DNA of 64,000 nucleotides, taken from assembly GCA_013002225.1 (NCBI GenBank), contig JABDKL010000002.1:1-64000 (forward strand). Direction: 5' to 3'. Positions 15,353 to 24,800 of this stretch are shown here, in pieces. The notes below the pieces were generated by a model. That model did no database searches. It was not told the DNA's origin and saw only the letters and a program-made list of their open reading frames with translations. This stretch comes from Winogradskyella sp. Its GTDB lineage: Bacteria; Bacteroidota; Bacteroidia; Flavobacteriales; Flavobacteriaceae. The number at the start of each line of letters is the position of its first letter. Position 1 is the stretch's first letter. The translations under genes were made by a program, and so were the position numbers.

Positions 15353-15709
15353 TTAATTCAAATACATAAATGCCCATAGCATCAATCCAAATTGTAACGG
15401 AATTCTTAGAATTAAAATCCATTTTGGTATTCCTGCAGAGGCTTTTTCTCCTGAAAGCATATAAAAATGTACAAGGAGAAATATGGAAAGCATGGCAATT
15501 ATTGCATAAATTGAAGCGTCTTTTAACATAGGAATACATAGGCCAATACCTAAGAGAATTTCTGCAATACCACTCCAAAATACTAATGCTTTATGATAAG
15601 GTAAATACTTTGGCATTATGCGCATATACATTTTTGGCTTTATAAAGTGCATAGTACCTGCAACTATATAAATCGCTGCCATGATGTAAAGACCAATGGG
15701 CTCAGTCAT
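15353..15709 (-). CDS. DoxX family membrane protein
   Basis: 118 aa with four hydrophobic segments: 'IGLYIMAAIYIVAGTMHFI' with the family's conserved N-terminal helix and His, then 'KALVFWSGIAEILLGIGLCI' including the conserved Glu, and two more to the end. DoxX proteins are small membrane proteins of mixed roles, often near redox or stress genes. It overlaps the upstream carboxypeptidase-regulatory gene by 8 bp and precedes the MFS gene by 6 bp, so all three are co-transcribed. Function here is unknown. Confidence 0.88.
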   Translation of the reverse strand: MTEPIGLYIMAAIYIVAGTMHFIKPKMYMRIMPKYLPYHKALVFWSGIAEILLGIGLCIPMLKDASIYAIIAMLSIFLLVHFYMLSGEKASAGIPKWILILRIPLQFGLMLWAFMYLN

Positions 15710-16676
15710 CTTTAAATGTTTTGTAGGTTATACCAATTCCGTAATTAAATAAATTCTTTTTCAACAGGCTGGACTCAAAACCATTGCCATTATCAAATTT
15801 AAGCCATTCATTACCATTAATAAACACACGTTTCACGTAGGTTCGTTTTGTATCCATTTCGTCAGTAAATGGTAGTAATGGTCTAAAATTGGTTGGTATT
15901 TTTACCACTGAATTTTTAGATTTGATTTCTTTATATTTTTTATTTGGTAAAAGTTTTCCAGATTTGTCTGTATATCCCAAAACTTGTAGCGACACGAAAA
16001 AACCATTATTTGGTACATAAAGATCATAGTCATTTACATCTAACGCATAAACATCACCATTTTTTTCGGTGGCTCTAAATACTATTGTTTGATATGTTAA
16101 AACCTTACCAGGATAACCTTTGTTGTTGGCATAAAACTTTACCTTAAATAAGGTGCTAAATGGTTTCTTTTCACTGTTAGAGCGGTTTCGTTTTTTCCAA
16201 TCTTTTGATTCTAGAGCAATAGGAAATAGAACAGACGATATTTGCTGATCTTTACTAGATGTTTTAGCAAAATAAACAGCAATTTCAGATTCTATAGTAG
16301 GTAACCATGAGTTATAATAGTCATCGTCTAAATAGGGCTTAAGTGTTTCTTTTTTATATTTCCGATTTCGTCTAACGTTAATTACAACTTCATCCAATTC
16401 ATCAGCGTGTGGCAACATTTTGATAGTGTTAGATAGATTTGAGGTGGCAATAGTTAAGTCTTTGAATCCTAATGCAGAAATGTAAAGCGAATCAATATCT
16501 GGATATAATTTCTCTGTAAAGAAAAATACGCCCTCGTCATCTGCAAAAATACCATTACCATTTCCGAACGATATGGTGGCGTAACTTACAGGATAACTTG
16601 AAGTACTATCTATGACTTTTATTTGTGAAGTACAAAATTGTGATAGAATTAATACGAAAAAAACGATTTTGGGCAT
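15702..16676 (-). CDS. Secreted protein with a carboxypeptidase-regulatory-like domain
   Basis: 324 aa. A signal peptide (about 1-18) is followed by a CarboxypepD_reg-like beta-sandwich (about 19-95: 'VIDSTSSYPVSYATISFGNG', 'SLYISALGFKDLTI'), then a C-terminal region of about 220 aa with many aromatic beta strands that I cannot assign. It probably resides in the periplasm or outer membrane. First gene of the operon with DoxX and MFS. Proteins of this layout are common in Bacteroidota and usually uncharacterised. Confidence 0.8.
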   Translation of the reverse strand: MPKIVFFVLILSQFCTSQIKVIDSTSSYPVSYATISFGNGNGIFADDEGVFFFTEKLYPDIDSLYISALGFKDLTIATSNLSNTIKMLPHADELDEVVINVRRNRKYKKETLKPYLDDDYYNSWLPTIESEIAVYFAKTSSKDQQISSVLFPIALESKDWKKRNRSNSEKKPFSTLFKVKFYANNKGYPGKVLTYQTIVFRATEKNGDVYALDVNDYDLYVPNNGFFVSLQVLGYTDKSGKLLPNKKYKEIKSKNSVVKIPTNFRPLLPFTDEMDTKRTYVKRVFINGNEWLKFDNGNGFESSLLKKNLFNYGIGITYKTFKDD

Positions 16677-16715
16677 GAGTTTACTTTAAGCTTAAATATA
16701 CATCAATTATACACA

Positions 16716-16747
16716 TAAAAAAACGCCTCATTTATGAGACGTTTTTT
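16716..16747 (-). terminator. Intrinsic terminator after the DUF6249-like gene
   Basis: A stem with one mismatch (about 16717-16730 with 16735-16747), loop TTTA, and A/T runs at both sides. It lies between the minus-strand 114-aa gene and the carboxypeptidase-regulatory gene. Confidence 0.8.
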
Positions 16748-16766
16748 CAGTAGATTGATTTAAGTT

Positions 16767-17111
16767 TTAGTCATTTAATGCCTTTCTGGTTTGGGTATAG
16801 CCAACGTATAGCCCAATACCAGCCATCAGGAAAATCATTGAAGGGTAAATAGCGTCACCATCTAAGCCCGAATAGGTGTCCAAAATATTTGCAAGTAGAA
16901 CGCCAAGCCCAATACCCATTAAAAGAAAAGCTAGATTTATAACAATAACCTTCCATGAGGAACCAGTGCGTTTGCCTAAATTAAAGATACTGGCGTCGGC
17001 GCCTTTCTCTATTAACGCTAAACGCTCTTTGTTTCGGGTGGAATAGTAGAGATAGACCATCCCAAATATTGCTGCGAAAAAGCTTAACGGGATTAAAATT
17101 TCTTCATTCAT
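16767..17111 (-). CDS. DUF6249-like small membrane protein
   Basis: 114 aa with three hydrophobic segments (about 5-23, 52-76 and 88-106). Between the first two is 'RNKERLALIEKGADASIF', a pattern seen in DUF6249 proteins that accompany ECF sigma factors in Bacteroidota. It is divergent from the sigma-factor gene, with about 140 bp between the start codons. Family name is from memory of the pattern; function unknown, perhaps regulated by the adjacent sigma factor. Confidence 0.75.
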   Translation of the reverse strand: MNEEILIPLSFFAAIFGMVYLYYSTRNKERLALIEKGADASIFNLGKRTGSSWKVIVINLAFLLMGIGLGVLLANILDTYSGLDGDAIYPSMIFLMAGIGLYVGYTQTRKALND

Positions 17112-17212
17112 AATGTTTGTTTTTTAATTGATTATTTTTAGGTATTCATATCATATGACGACATGTTCTTGGATGAGGTTACAATTTTTATTAAAAAATA
17201 GTCTATTTATAG

Positions 17213-17240
17213 TGTAACCTTTTCTTATAGTGGGTCGTCT
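17213..17240 (+). promoter_or_regulatory. ECF-type promoter (TGTAACC, 16 bp, CGTCT)
   Basis: TGTAACC at 17213-17219 and CGTCT at 17236-17240 have the 'AAC' -35 and 'CGTC' -10 form recognised by ECF sigma factors. It lies 10 bp before the sigma gene's ATG, so the sigma factor may drive its own gene. A reverse copy GGTTACA at 17177-17183 could be the -35 of a divergent promoter toward the DUF6249-like gene. Confidence 0.55.
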
Positions 17241-17250
17241 TAAATACAAA

Positions 17251-17835
17251 ATGACCACCAACGACGACCAAATATTAATAGATGCTGTTGTAAACGGCGA
17301 TACCAGAGCTTATGCCCAATTGGTTGATCGTTATAAAGATTTAGTTTATACATTGGCGTTAAGGATGTTAAGGCATAGAGAAGAAGCAGAGGAGGTGGCG
17401 CAAGATACATTTATAAAAATTTTTAAGTCTATTGCAAATTTTAAAGGAGATTCAAAATGCTCTACATGGATATATAAAGTAACCTACAATACGTGCTTAG
17501 ATCGGATAAAGAAGAATAAACGATTTCACAGCGATGTGGTAATTGATGAGTTAACATTGAATAAAATAGACGTCATTGATGATACGCTTCAAAAAATGAT
17601 TAAGGAAGAAAAAAATACGCTGATAAAAAATTGTATTAATAAACTGCCAGAAGATAGTAGCGCACTATTAACACTCTTCTATTTTGAAGAATTATCCTTA
17701 GACGAAATATCTAAGATTATAAATGTCGAAGCAAACACTGTAAAAGTGAAGCTTTTTAGGGCAAGAAAAAAGTTAGCTGTGATTTTAGAGCAGTATTTAC
17801 AACCTCAAAACAGTATGAATTATGGAGCACGATGA
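17251..17835 (+). CDS. ECF-type RNA polymerase sigma factor
   Basis: 194 aa. Region 2 is visible at about 18-80 ('RYKDLVYTLALRMLRHREEA', 'DTFIKIFKSIANFKGDSKCS') and region 4 at about 125-180 with the helix-turn-helix 'LSLDEISKIINVEANTVKVK'. The ATG at 17251 is chosen over an in-frame GTG at 17230, because that GTG lies upstream of the -10 (CGTCT, 17236-17240). It overlaps the next gene by 14 bp; the partner is a small membrane protein, as with sigma/anti-sigma pairs. The signal and regulon are unknown. Confidence 0.92.
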   Translation: MTTNDDQILIDAVVNGDTRAYAQLVDRYKDLVYTLALRMLRHREEAEEVAQDTFIKIFKSIANFKGDSKCSTWIYKVTYNTCLDRIKKNKRFHSDVVIDELTLNKIDVIDDTLQKMIKEEKNTLIKNCINKLPEDSSALLTLFYFEELSLDEISKIINVEANTVKVKLFRARKKLAVILEQYLQPQNSMNYGAR

Positions 17836-18226
17836 GAAAAAATTGGAAGATTTTATAAACATCTTAATGTCTAATGATAGTTTAGAACAACCCTCTTTAG
17901 ATTTTACAGATAACGTCATGTCTGAGATTGAGGTGTTATCAACATCTAAAAACATAATTTATAAGCCATTAATACCTAATTATGTCTGGTGGTTAATTGC
18001 TGCAAGTTTTTTAGGATTGGTTACATATATAATAGCACAAAAACCTCATACGAACAGCTCCCTTTTTGATGGATTGAACTTACCAGAAGGCATGCTAAAC
18101 CCTTTTGGAGGATTTTCCATTAATTTATCTAATTCCATGATGTATGCGGTGGTACTATTGGCTATTATGGTATGTATACAAGTACCGCTTTTAAAGCAAT
18201 ATTTTGATAAACGTATGGCAATTTAG
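17822..18226 (+). CDS. Putative membrane anti-sigma protein
   Basis: 134 aa. A soluble N-terminal part (1-55) with 'EKKLEDFINILMSNDSLEQP' and 'DFTDNVMSEIEVL' precedes two membrane segments (about 57-74 and 108-125), with a short extracytoplasmic loop between. The 14-bp overlap with the sigma gene and the topology suggest it holds the sigma factor at the membrane. It lacks a zinc HxxxCxxC motif, so it is not a ZAS-type anti-sigma; the role is inferred from position. Its end overlaps the convergent 441-aa gene's end by 4 bp. Confidence 0.75.
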   Translation: MEHDEKKLEDFINILMSNDSLEQPSLDFTDNVMSEIEVLSTSKNIIYKPLIPNYVWWLIAASFLGLVTYIIAQKPHTNSSLFDGLNLPEGMLNPFGGFSINLSNSMMYAVVLLAIMVCIQVPLLKQYFDKRMAI

Positions 18227-19548
18227 TCTGGGTAATACCAAAATGGTATAGTGGCTCGTCTTATAAAAAGTGTATCTTCTTTCTTAATTTTTTTCATCCA
18301 AACCTTTAGAAGGTGCTTTCCTCTATTAAGATTAGAAATATCTAAATAGGTCTCAAAACCAAACTCGTCAGTTAAGCTTTTGCCTAAAACAAATTCAGGG
18401 TTAAAGGATGTAGAGTCTATCTTTATAATATGAATCTCTTTCAAAGTTCTCATGTATTCCGCCTTTAAGCTATCTCTTTTGTCAAAATCTACTAATTCAG
18501 TTCCAAATTGCATTTGTGAATGTAAACCTCTGCTATCTTCTATTGGCTTTAGCCCTTTATTATATTCGAAAATTAAATCTTCCGTAGTATCCGAAAACAC
18601 CAAGAAAATTTTTAGAAAGGAGTCACTAATTACCTTAGATGGAATTGCAGCACTCTTTATAAAAATTCCGTCATCTTTGTTTATAAGATTTTCGTAGTTT
18701 CTGGTATGTGCTATTTGATCTGTAGACATTGAGCCCAATTCTATGTAATTGGATTTTTGATACTTAAAGCTTGTGCCAACTAGTATTAGTATGTAAATAG
18801 GAACAAGAAAGAAGCTTAGTCGTTTTCCAAATTTATTGTCCAGAAAATTATAGACTAAAGGACGGTAAAGAAAAGAAAGTGTAAGAAAACTAAAGACCCA
18901 GTAAATTGGAAAATATAATTTTGAGATCCACTGTTTTTTCTTAAGCCAACCTTGAGATAAGAAGTCGAAGAAACTTAAAAGCATTCCAAAGACAATAAAA
19001 ACTAAAAGCGGAATACCTATAATATAACGTACGGTCTCACTTAGATTCTCATTACTTAAGATATACTCAGCAACAAATACAATTGAGCCGATTATAAGCG
19101 TAAAAGCCAGAACATAGAAAATTAACAAAAACGATATCGCAAAAATAACGCTACAGTAATTTTCTAAACTTGCGATATAACGATCAAAAGAAACAATTCT
19201 TTTTTTTAGGTATTTTGTAAATTTTGGGCTGTAATTTAATTTTTCAAAGTCTATATCTCCCGACACGTATCTTAAGCCCAGAGCACCTATCCACAATCCT
19301 CTCAAAATTACATGTAGTAAAAGATTAAAGAGAAGAATAAGGCAGGAGATTGCAGCTACCGTAAAAATTGTAAAAACTAATATTTGGTCATTGGTTCGAG
19401 CTTCCTGACTTAATACTCCCAGAGGTTTAATAGCTTGGAACAACCCAAATATGGCAAAACCAGAAATCAGTAATTCCAGTTGCCAACTTTCTTCTTGAAG
19501 TTTTTGCAGTAATTTTTTAAATGCAGGATTATTATAATCTTGATTCAT
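18223..19548 (-). CDS. Multi-pass membrane protein of unknown function
   Basis: 441 aa. An N-terminal soluble start ('NPAFKKLLQKLQEESWQLEL') leads into about six membrane segments (between residues 25 and 260), followed by a soluble C-terminal domain of about 180 aa ending 'RRATIPFWYYPD'. No catalytic or transport motif is recognised. The C-terminal part is rich in strands and may be extracytoplasmic. Convergent with the sigma/anti-sigma pair and overlapping it by 4 bp at the stops, so transcripts of the two units must collide or share antisense ends. I cannot name it. Confidence 0.75.
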   Translation of the reverse strand: MNQDYNNPAFKKLLQKLQEESWQLELLISGFAIFGLFQAIKPLGVLSQEARTNDQILVFTIFTVAAISCLILLFNLLLHVILRGLWIGALGLRYVSGDIDFEKLNYSPKFTKYLKKRIVSFDRYIASLENYCSVIFAISFLLIFYVLAFTLIIGSIVFVAEYILSNENLSETVRYIIGIPLLVFIVFGMLLSFFDFLSQGWLKKKQWISKLYFPIYWVFSFLTLSFLYRPLVYNFLDNKFGKRLSFFLVPIYILILVGTSFKYQKSNYIELGSMSTDQIAHTRNYENLINKDDGIFIKSAAIPSKVISDSFLKIFLVFSDTTEDLIFEYNKGLKPIEDSRGLHSQMQFGTELVDFDKRDSLKAEYMRTLKEIHIIKIDSTSFNPEFVLGKSLTDEFGFETYLDISNLNRGKHLLKVWMKKIKKEDTLFIRRATIPFWYYPD

Positions 19549-19615
19549 TTTCTTAAAGTCGGCTAAATAAATTTTCCCCTAATTTAACAATTATTGGTTT
19601 AACTAAAATTAAGAA

Positions 19616-20851
19616 TTAATACCAACGCTTTTTCTTCTTCTTTGAAGCTTCACTTTTTCGACCCTTCTTATATTTACTACCCTTCCTTTTGTGAACAGTA
19701 GGTTTTGCTTTTGGGTCTAAAGGATAAGGATGATTAGATTCTACTGGTATTTGAACATTAATATATTGCTCAATAGTTTTAATATAACTTTTTTCGTCTG
19801 CAGAACACATGGCATAAGCCTTTCCTATATTACCAGCACGACCTGTTCTACCAATTCTGTGGACATATGTTTCAGCAACATTGGGCATGTCGAAATTAAA
19901 CACATTGTCTAACTCATTAATATCAATCCCACGCGCAGCAACATCTGTCGCAATCAATATCTTTACATAGCCATTTTTAAATTTATTTAGGGCCGTTTGT
20001 CTATCACTTTGATTTTTATCTCCGTGAATACTTTCTACCTTATAACCATTTTTAAGTAAGGTCTGCTCTAATTTGCTTACTCCAAATTTAGTACGTCTAA
20101 AGATGAGCACATTACCTTTTACTGTGTTACGCAGTAGATGTAAACACAATTCAATTTTATTACGTTTAGGGACGTAGTATAAAACCTGACTTATGTCTTT
20201 AGCAATCGATCTGGTTGGTGTAACATCTATTCGCTCTGGATTTTTAAGAATTGTTTTAGCCAATTCTTCTATTTTATAAGGTATCGTGGCAGAAAATAAT
20301 AACGCCTGTTTTTCTTCTGGGCAAAGGCGTTCAATCTTTTTTATATCATCAATAAAACCCATTGCCAACATAAGATCTGCCTCATCTAATACAAGTGTTT
20401 CAATATAATCTAAGTTTATGTAATCTTGCTTGTGTAAATCAAGTAAACGCCCAGGAGTTGCAACCAATATGTCAACACCTTTTTTTAGTACATCTATTTG
20501 TGGCTCTATCGATGTACCACCAAAAACAACTAAAGACCTCAAGTTCGAAAATTGAGCATAAGTCTTAAAATTTTGTTGAATCTGTACAGCTAATTCTCGT
20601 GTCGGACTAACAATTAAAGCTCTTATTTTTTTACCTCCTTTTGGGGCATCCTGCTTATCAAAAAGTTGTTGTAAAATTGGTAGTGCAAAAGCAGCTGTTT
20701 TTCCTGTGCCCGTTTGTGCAGAAACAATTACATCTTTTCCCTCTAGTACTAAAGGAATAGCACGTTCTTGTACTAAAGTTGGCTCAACATACCCGGAAGC
20801 ATCAATGGCTTTAAGTAATGGTTTAATAAGTTTTAAGTCTTTAAATGACAT
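19616..20851 (-). CDS. DEAD-box RNA helicase, RhlE-like
   Basis: 411 aa with the full motif set: Q motif region 'PTLVQERAIP', motif I 'AQTGTGKT', Ia 'PTRELA', II 'LDEAD', III 'SAT', V 'ATDVAARGID' and VI 'HRIGRTGR'. The C-terminus is a short lysine-rich RNA-binding tail. Such helicases remodel RNA in ribosome assembly and mRNA turnover, often at low temperature. Start: the ATG at 20851; an in-frame TTG 18 bp upstream overlaps the predicted -7 element and is rejected. It lies 34 bp downstream of rlmF, another ribosome-related gene, but has its own promoter-like motif. Confidence 0.95.
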   Translation of the reverse strand: MSFKDLKLIKPLLKAIDASGYVEPTLVQERAIPLVLEGKDVIVSAQTGTGKTAAFALPILQQLFDKQDAPKGGKKIRALIVSPTRELAVQIQQNFKTYAQFSNLRSLVVFGGTSIEPQIDVLKKGVDILVATPGRLLDLHKQDYINLDYIETLVLDEADLMLAMGFIDDIKKIERLCPEEKQALLFSATIPYKIEELAKTILKNPERIDVTPTRSIAKDISQVLYYVPKRNKIELCLHLLRNTVKGNVLIFRRTKFGVSKLEQTLLKNGYKVESIHGDKNQSDRQTALNKFKNGYVKILIATDVAARGIDINELDNVFNFDMPNVAETYVHRIGRTGRAGNIGKAYAMCSADEKSYIKTIEQYINVQIPVESNHPYPLDPKAKPTVHKRKGSKYKKGRKSEASKKKKKRWY

Positions 20852-20866
20852 TATAATTGTTTTTAG

Positions 20867-20874
20867 CAAAGGTA
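20867..20874 (-). promoter_or_regulatory. -7 element TACCTTTG for the DEAD-box gene
   Basis: A perfect TAnnTTTG on the minus strand between rlmF and the helicase gene. It implies a start about 9 nt before the ATG. A TTG lies 15 bp further upstream, closer than the usual 19-21 bp, so the promoter is only moderately supported. Confidence 0.45.
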
Positions 20875-20885
20875 GAAGAATAGTT

Positions 20886-21854
20886 TTACCAACGCTCTAC
20901 CATCCATTCCTTTTGTTCTTGTTGGTTAAGGAAGGTCCAAGCAATAAATCGGCTTATTTTTTGACCTTGTCCCATTTCTATTGTCTTAACATGTTCGGCT
21001 TTAACTTTTTGTAGAATTTTATAGGTAGGCTTAAGGGTCACCTCTTTAGATATTAAGCTGGTAAACCATAAACATTGCTTCCCAAAATTTCTGCTTTCAT
21101 AAATCATATCTTTAACAAAACGTGCTTCACCTCCTTTAGTCCATAGTTCATTGTTTTGTCCACCAAAATTTAGAATAGCTTTATTTGGTCTCCGGCCTTT
21201 TAGGTTTTTTAATTTTTTTAAGCTTGCTTTTTGAGCATCCTTTAGCGAAGCATGAAATGGAGGGTTGCACAGTGTAAAATCAACCTTTTCTTCAGCATTA
21301 AAAATCCCTTTAAAAAAAGCATTTGATTGCGCTTGATGCCTTATACTTACCCGCGACTTTAATTTTGAATTTTTTTCTACGATCGCGTGAGCAGAAGTGA
21401 TTGCTGTCTCATCTGTATCACTAGCAATGAAGGACCAACCATATTCATAATTACCAATAATAGGGTAAATACAATTAGCTCCAACGCCAATATCCAATCC
21501 TTTAATTTTTTTGCCTTGTGGTATTTGTGCACGATCACCTTTGAGCAAATCTGCAATATTATGAATGTAATCGGCGCGTCCAGGGATTGGTGGGCATAAA
21601 TAATGCTCTGGTATATCCCAATATGTAACACCATAATGGTGCTTTAATAAGGCCGTATTTAATGCCTTAACGGCATCTGGATTAAAAAAATCAACAGATT
21701 CGTCACCATATTTGTTGGGTGAAACAAAAGGTCTTAATTCTGGAGAACTCTTTATTAAAGCTTTAAAATTATAGCGCTCTCTATGTTGGCTTCTTGGATG
21801 TAATTTACTTTTGATTTTATCCTGCGTTGTTTTCTCTTTCAAAGTTTTATTCAA
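20886..21854 (-). CDS. rlmF: 23S rRNA (adenine(1618)-N6)-methyltransferase
   Basis: 322 aa. The SAM-binding region reads 'GLDIGVGANCIYPIIG', followed by the catalytic 'NPPF' (in 'FTLCNPPFHAS') of N6-adenine methyltransferases; the N-terminal 'HPRSQHRERYNFKALI' block is typical of RlmF (YbiN). It methylates A1618 of 23S rRNA. The start is TTG at 21854, overlapping the pyc stop by 8 bp; no nearby ATG gives the conserved N-terminus, so a TTG start is likely. Translation is probably coupled to pyc, although the functions are unrelated. Confidence 0.92.
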   Translation of the reverse strand: MNKTLKEKTTQDKIKSKLHPRSQHRERYNFKALIKSSPELRPFVSPNKYGDESVDFFNPDAVKALNTALLKHHYGVTYWDIPEHYLCPPIPGRADYIHNIADLLKGDRAQIPQGKKIKGLDIGVGANCIYPIIGNYEYGWSFIASDTDETAITSAHAIVEKNSKLKSRVSIRHQAQSNAFFKGIFNAEEKVDFTLCNPPFHASLKDAQKASLKKLKNLKGRRPNKAILNFGGQNNELWTKGGEARFVKDMIYESRNFGKQCLWFTSLISKEVTLKPTYKILQKVKAEHVKTIEMGQGQKISRFIAWTFLNQQEQKEWMVERW

Positions 21855-24800
21855 ATGTTATTATTAAATCATTTTGTTTTGCCATACTTCCTTCATCCAA
21901 CGAAATAGACTTTATTTTACCAGATTTATGAGCGGCTACTGTTGTTTCCATTTTCATAGCTTCAATAATAAATAGGGCGTCATTTTCTTTTACCGCTTGT
22001 CCTTTCTTAACCAAAACTTTATAAAGCAAACCTTGTAATGGAGCACCTATTTCGTTGGAATTTTCAGGGTCAATTTTTGTATTCTCTTGTTGCTTAATAT
22101 CTAGAGAAGTATCTAATAACTCTACATATCTGTTTTCTCCATTAACTTTAAAAAATACAATTCGTTTTCCTTCATCATTTGGTATGCCTACGGATAATAG
22201 CTTAACAATTATTGTTTTACCTGGCTCTAATGTAATAAGGGTTTCTTCGCGTAGTTTCATACCATAGAAAAAATTCTCCGTCGGTATAAGCGATACGTTG
22301 CCATATTTTTTGTAATTATTATGAGCGGCTTCAAAAACCTTGGGATATAATGTATAGGATAAAAAGTCTTCAATCTCTATAGCTCTTGTAAAACCGACTT
22401 GATATTTCTTTTTGAATGCTGCATATTCTTTAGTGAAATCTATAGGCTCCAAGTGGGCGTTAGGTCTATCTGTGTATGGTTTTTTATTCTTTAGGATTAT
22501 TTTTTGCAGATCTTTTGGGAAACCACCTGAAGGCTGACCCAGATCTCCTTTAAAGAAGTTAATTACAGACTCAGGAAACGATATTTCTTCACCGCGTTGC
22601 ATGACATCTTCTGGTGTTAAATTGTTTGTTACCATAAAAATAGCCATATCACCAACTACCTTTGAGCTAGGTGTTACTTTGATTAAGTTTCCAAACATTT
22701 TATTAACTTTAGCATACATGTTTTTTACTTCATCAAACTTATGGCCTAATCCTAGAGCTTCTGCCTGAGGTCTCAAATTAGAATATTGACCTCCAGGAAT
22801 TTCATGCTGATAAACCTCTGCTGTACCTGCTTTTAAACCAGATTCAAACGGATAATACATTTCGCGTGTGTCTTCCCAAAAGTTAGAAAATTGATTTAAC
22901 TTTTCCATGTCAAATTCATGCGAACGATCTTGATATTTCATCATTTCTACAACCGCATTAAAATTAGGTTGTGAGGTTAATCCAGACAATCCTCCTAAGG
23001 CAACATCTACAACATCTACTCCAGCTTCAATAGCTTTTAAATAAGTCGCTGTCTGCAAGGACGAGGTATCATGTGTATGTAGATGGATAGGTAGGTTTAC
23101 AGTATCTTTCAAAGCAGCTACCAATTCTGTTGCTGCATAAGGTTTTAGTAAGCCAGCCATATCTTTTATAGCAATCATATGCGCACCTGCATTTTCTAAA
23201 TCTTTTGCTAGTTGGGTATAGTATTTTAGGTTGTATTTTGTTTCATTAATATCTAATAGGTCACCCGTATAACTTAAAGCAGCTTCTGCAATTCCCCCAG
23301 TATTACGAACATAGTTTATACTTGGTTCCATGGCTTTAACCCAATTTAGTGAATCGAAAATCCTAAAGATATCAACTCCGTTTTCCCAAGATTTTTCTAC
23401 AAATTTCTCTATTAAATTATCTGGATAAGCTTTATAGCCAACGCCGTTAGAACCACGTAGTAACATTTGAAATAAAATATTTGGAATCGCTTTTCTTAGT
23501 TCTCTTAGGCGTGTCCATGGACTCTCATGTAAAAAACGTAAACAAACATCGAAGGTTGCTCCGCCCCATACCTCCATACTAAACGTGTTTGGGTGGTTTT
23601 TTGCAAAACTTTCTGCAACCTTTAGCATGTCATAGGTACGCATCCTTGTCGCTAACAGAGACTGATGTGCATCGCGCATAGTCGTATCTGTGAAATGGAT
23701 TTTATTTTCGTCTTTTAGCCACTGACAAAACTTTTCTGGTCCAAGTTCTGTAAGTAGGTCTTTTGTTCCTTTTGGATAGCTATCTTTGGGATTGTACTTA
23801 GGGACTTTAGGCGTTCTAAAAACCTTATTCTGATCTATTTGTTTGACGTCAGAATTACCGTTTACAATTACTTCTGCTAAAAAATTTAAGGCTTTTGAAG
23901 TTCTATCCTGAGGCAATTTTATATCGAATAATTCTGGCGTATTTTGAATAAAATTGACCGATACCATTCCGCTTCTAAAGGTGTCATGCTGAATAACATT
24001 TTGTAAAAAGTGAATATTGGTTTTAACACCTCTTATTCTAAATTCTCTTAAAGCACGAATCATTTTTCTAATAGCTCCGTCCAAGGTTCTGCCATGAGCC
24101 GATACCTTTACAAGCATTGAATCGAAAAAAGGGCTCACATTATAACCTTGATAAATACTACCTGCATCCAGCCTTATTCCCATCCCAGAAGCGCTACGGT
24201 ATGTTGTTATATCGCCGTAATCTGGTGTAAAGTTATTTTCAGGATCTTCTGTAGTTAATCTGCATTGTAGCGCAAAACCATAAGTGGCAAGGCTTTCCTG
24301 TTCATAAATTTTAATTTGTTTATCAGATAATTTATAACCTCCAGCAATAAATATTTGGGTTTTAACCAAATCGATACCAGTTACCATTTCTGTTACTGTA
24401 TGCTCTACCTGTATTCTTGGATTTACCTCAATAAAATAAATATTGTCTTGTTGATCGACTAAAAACTCTACCGTGCCGATATTGTTATAATTAACATGAG
24501 ATGTTATGTCTACAGCATATTTATATAAGGCGTTTTTAACTTGTTGAGAGACATTAAAAGAAGGTGCGACTTCAACTACTTTTTGGTGGCGACGTTGCAC
24601 TGAACAATCACGCTCAAACAAATGCCTTATATTACCATGGCGATCTGCTACAATTTGCACTTCTATGTGTTTTGGATTTTCGACATATTTTTCTAAAAAC
24701 ATGGTACCATCGCCAAAAGCATTTAGCGCCTCATTGCTAGCCGATTCAAAGTTGGTTTCAAGATCTTCATCTGTCCTAATTACTCGCATACCTCTGCCAC

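Noticed and set aside
17230..17250. GTG at 17230 as the sigma-factor start
   Set aside because: It lies upstream of the predicted -10 element (17236-17240), so it would precede the RNA start; ATG 17251 gives the normal N-terminus.
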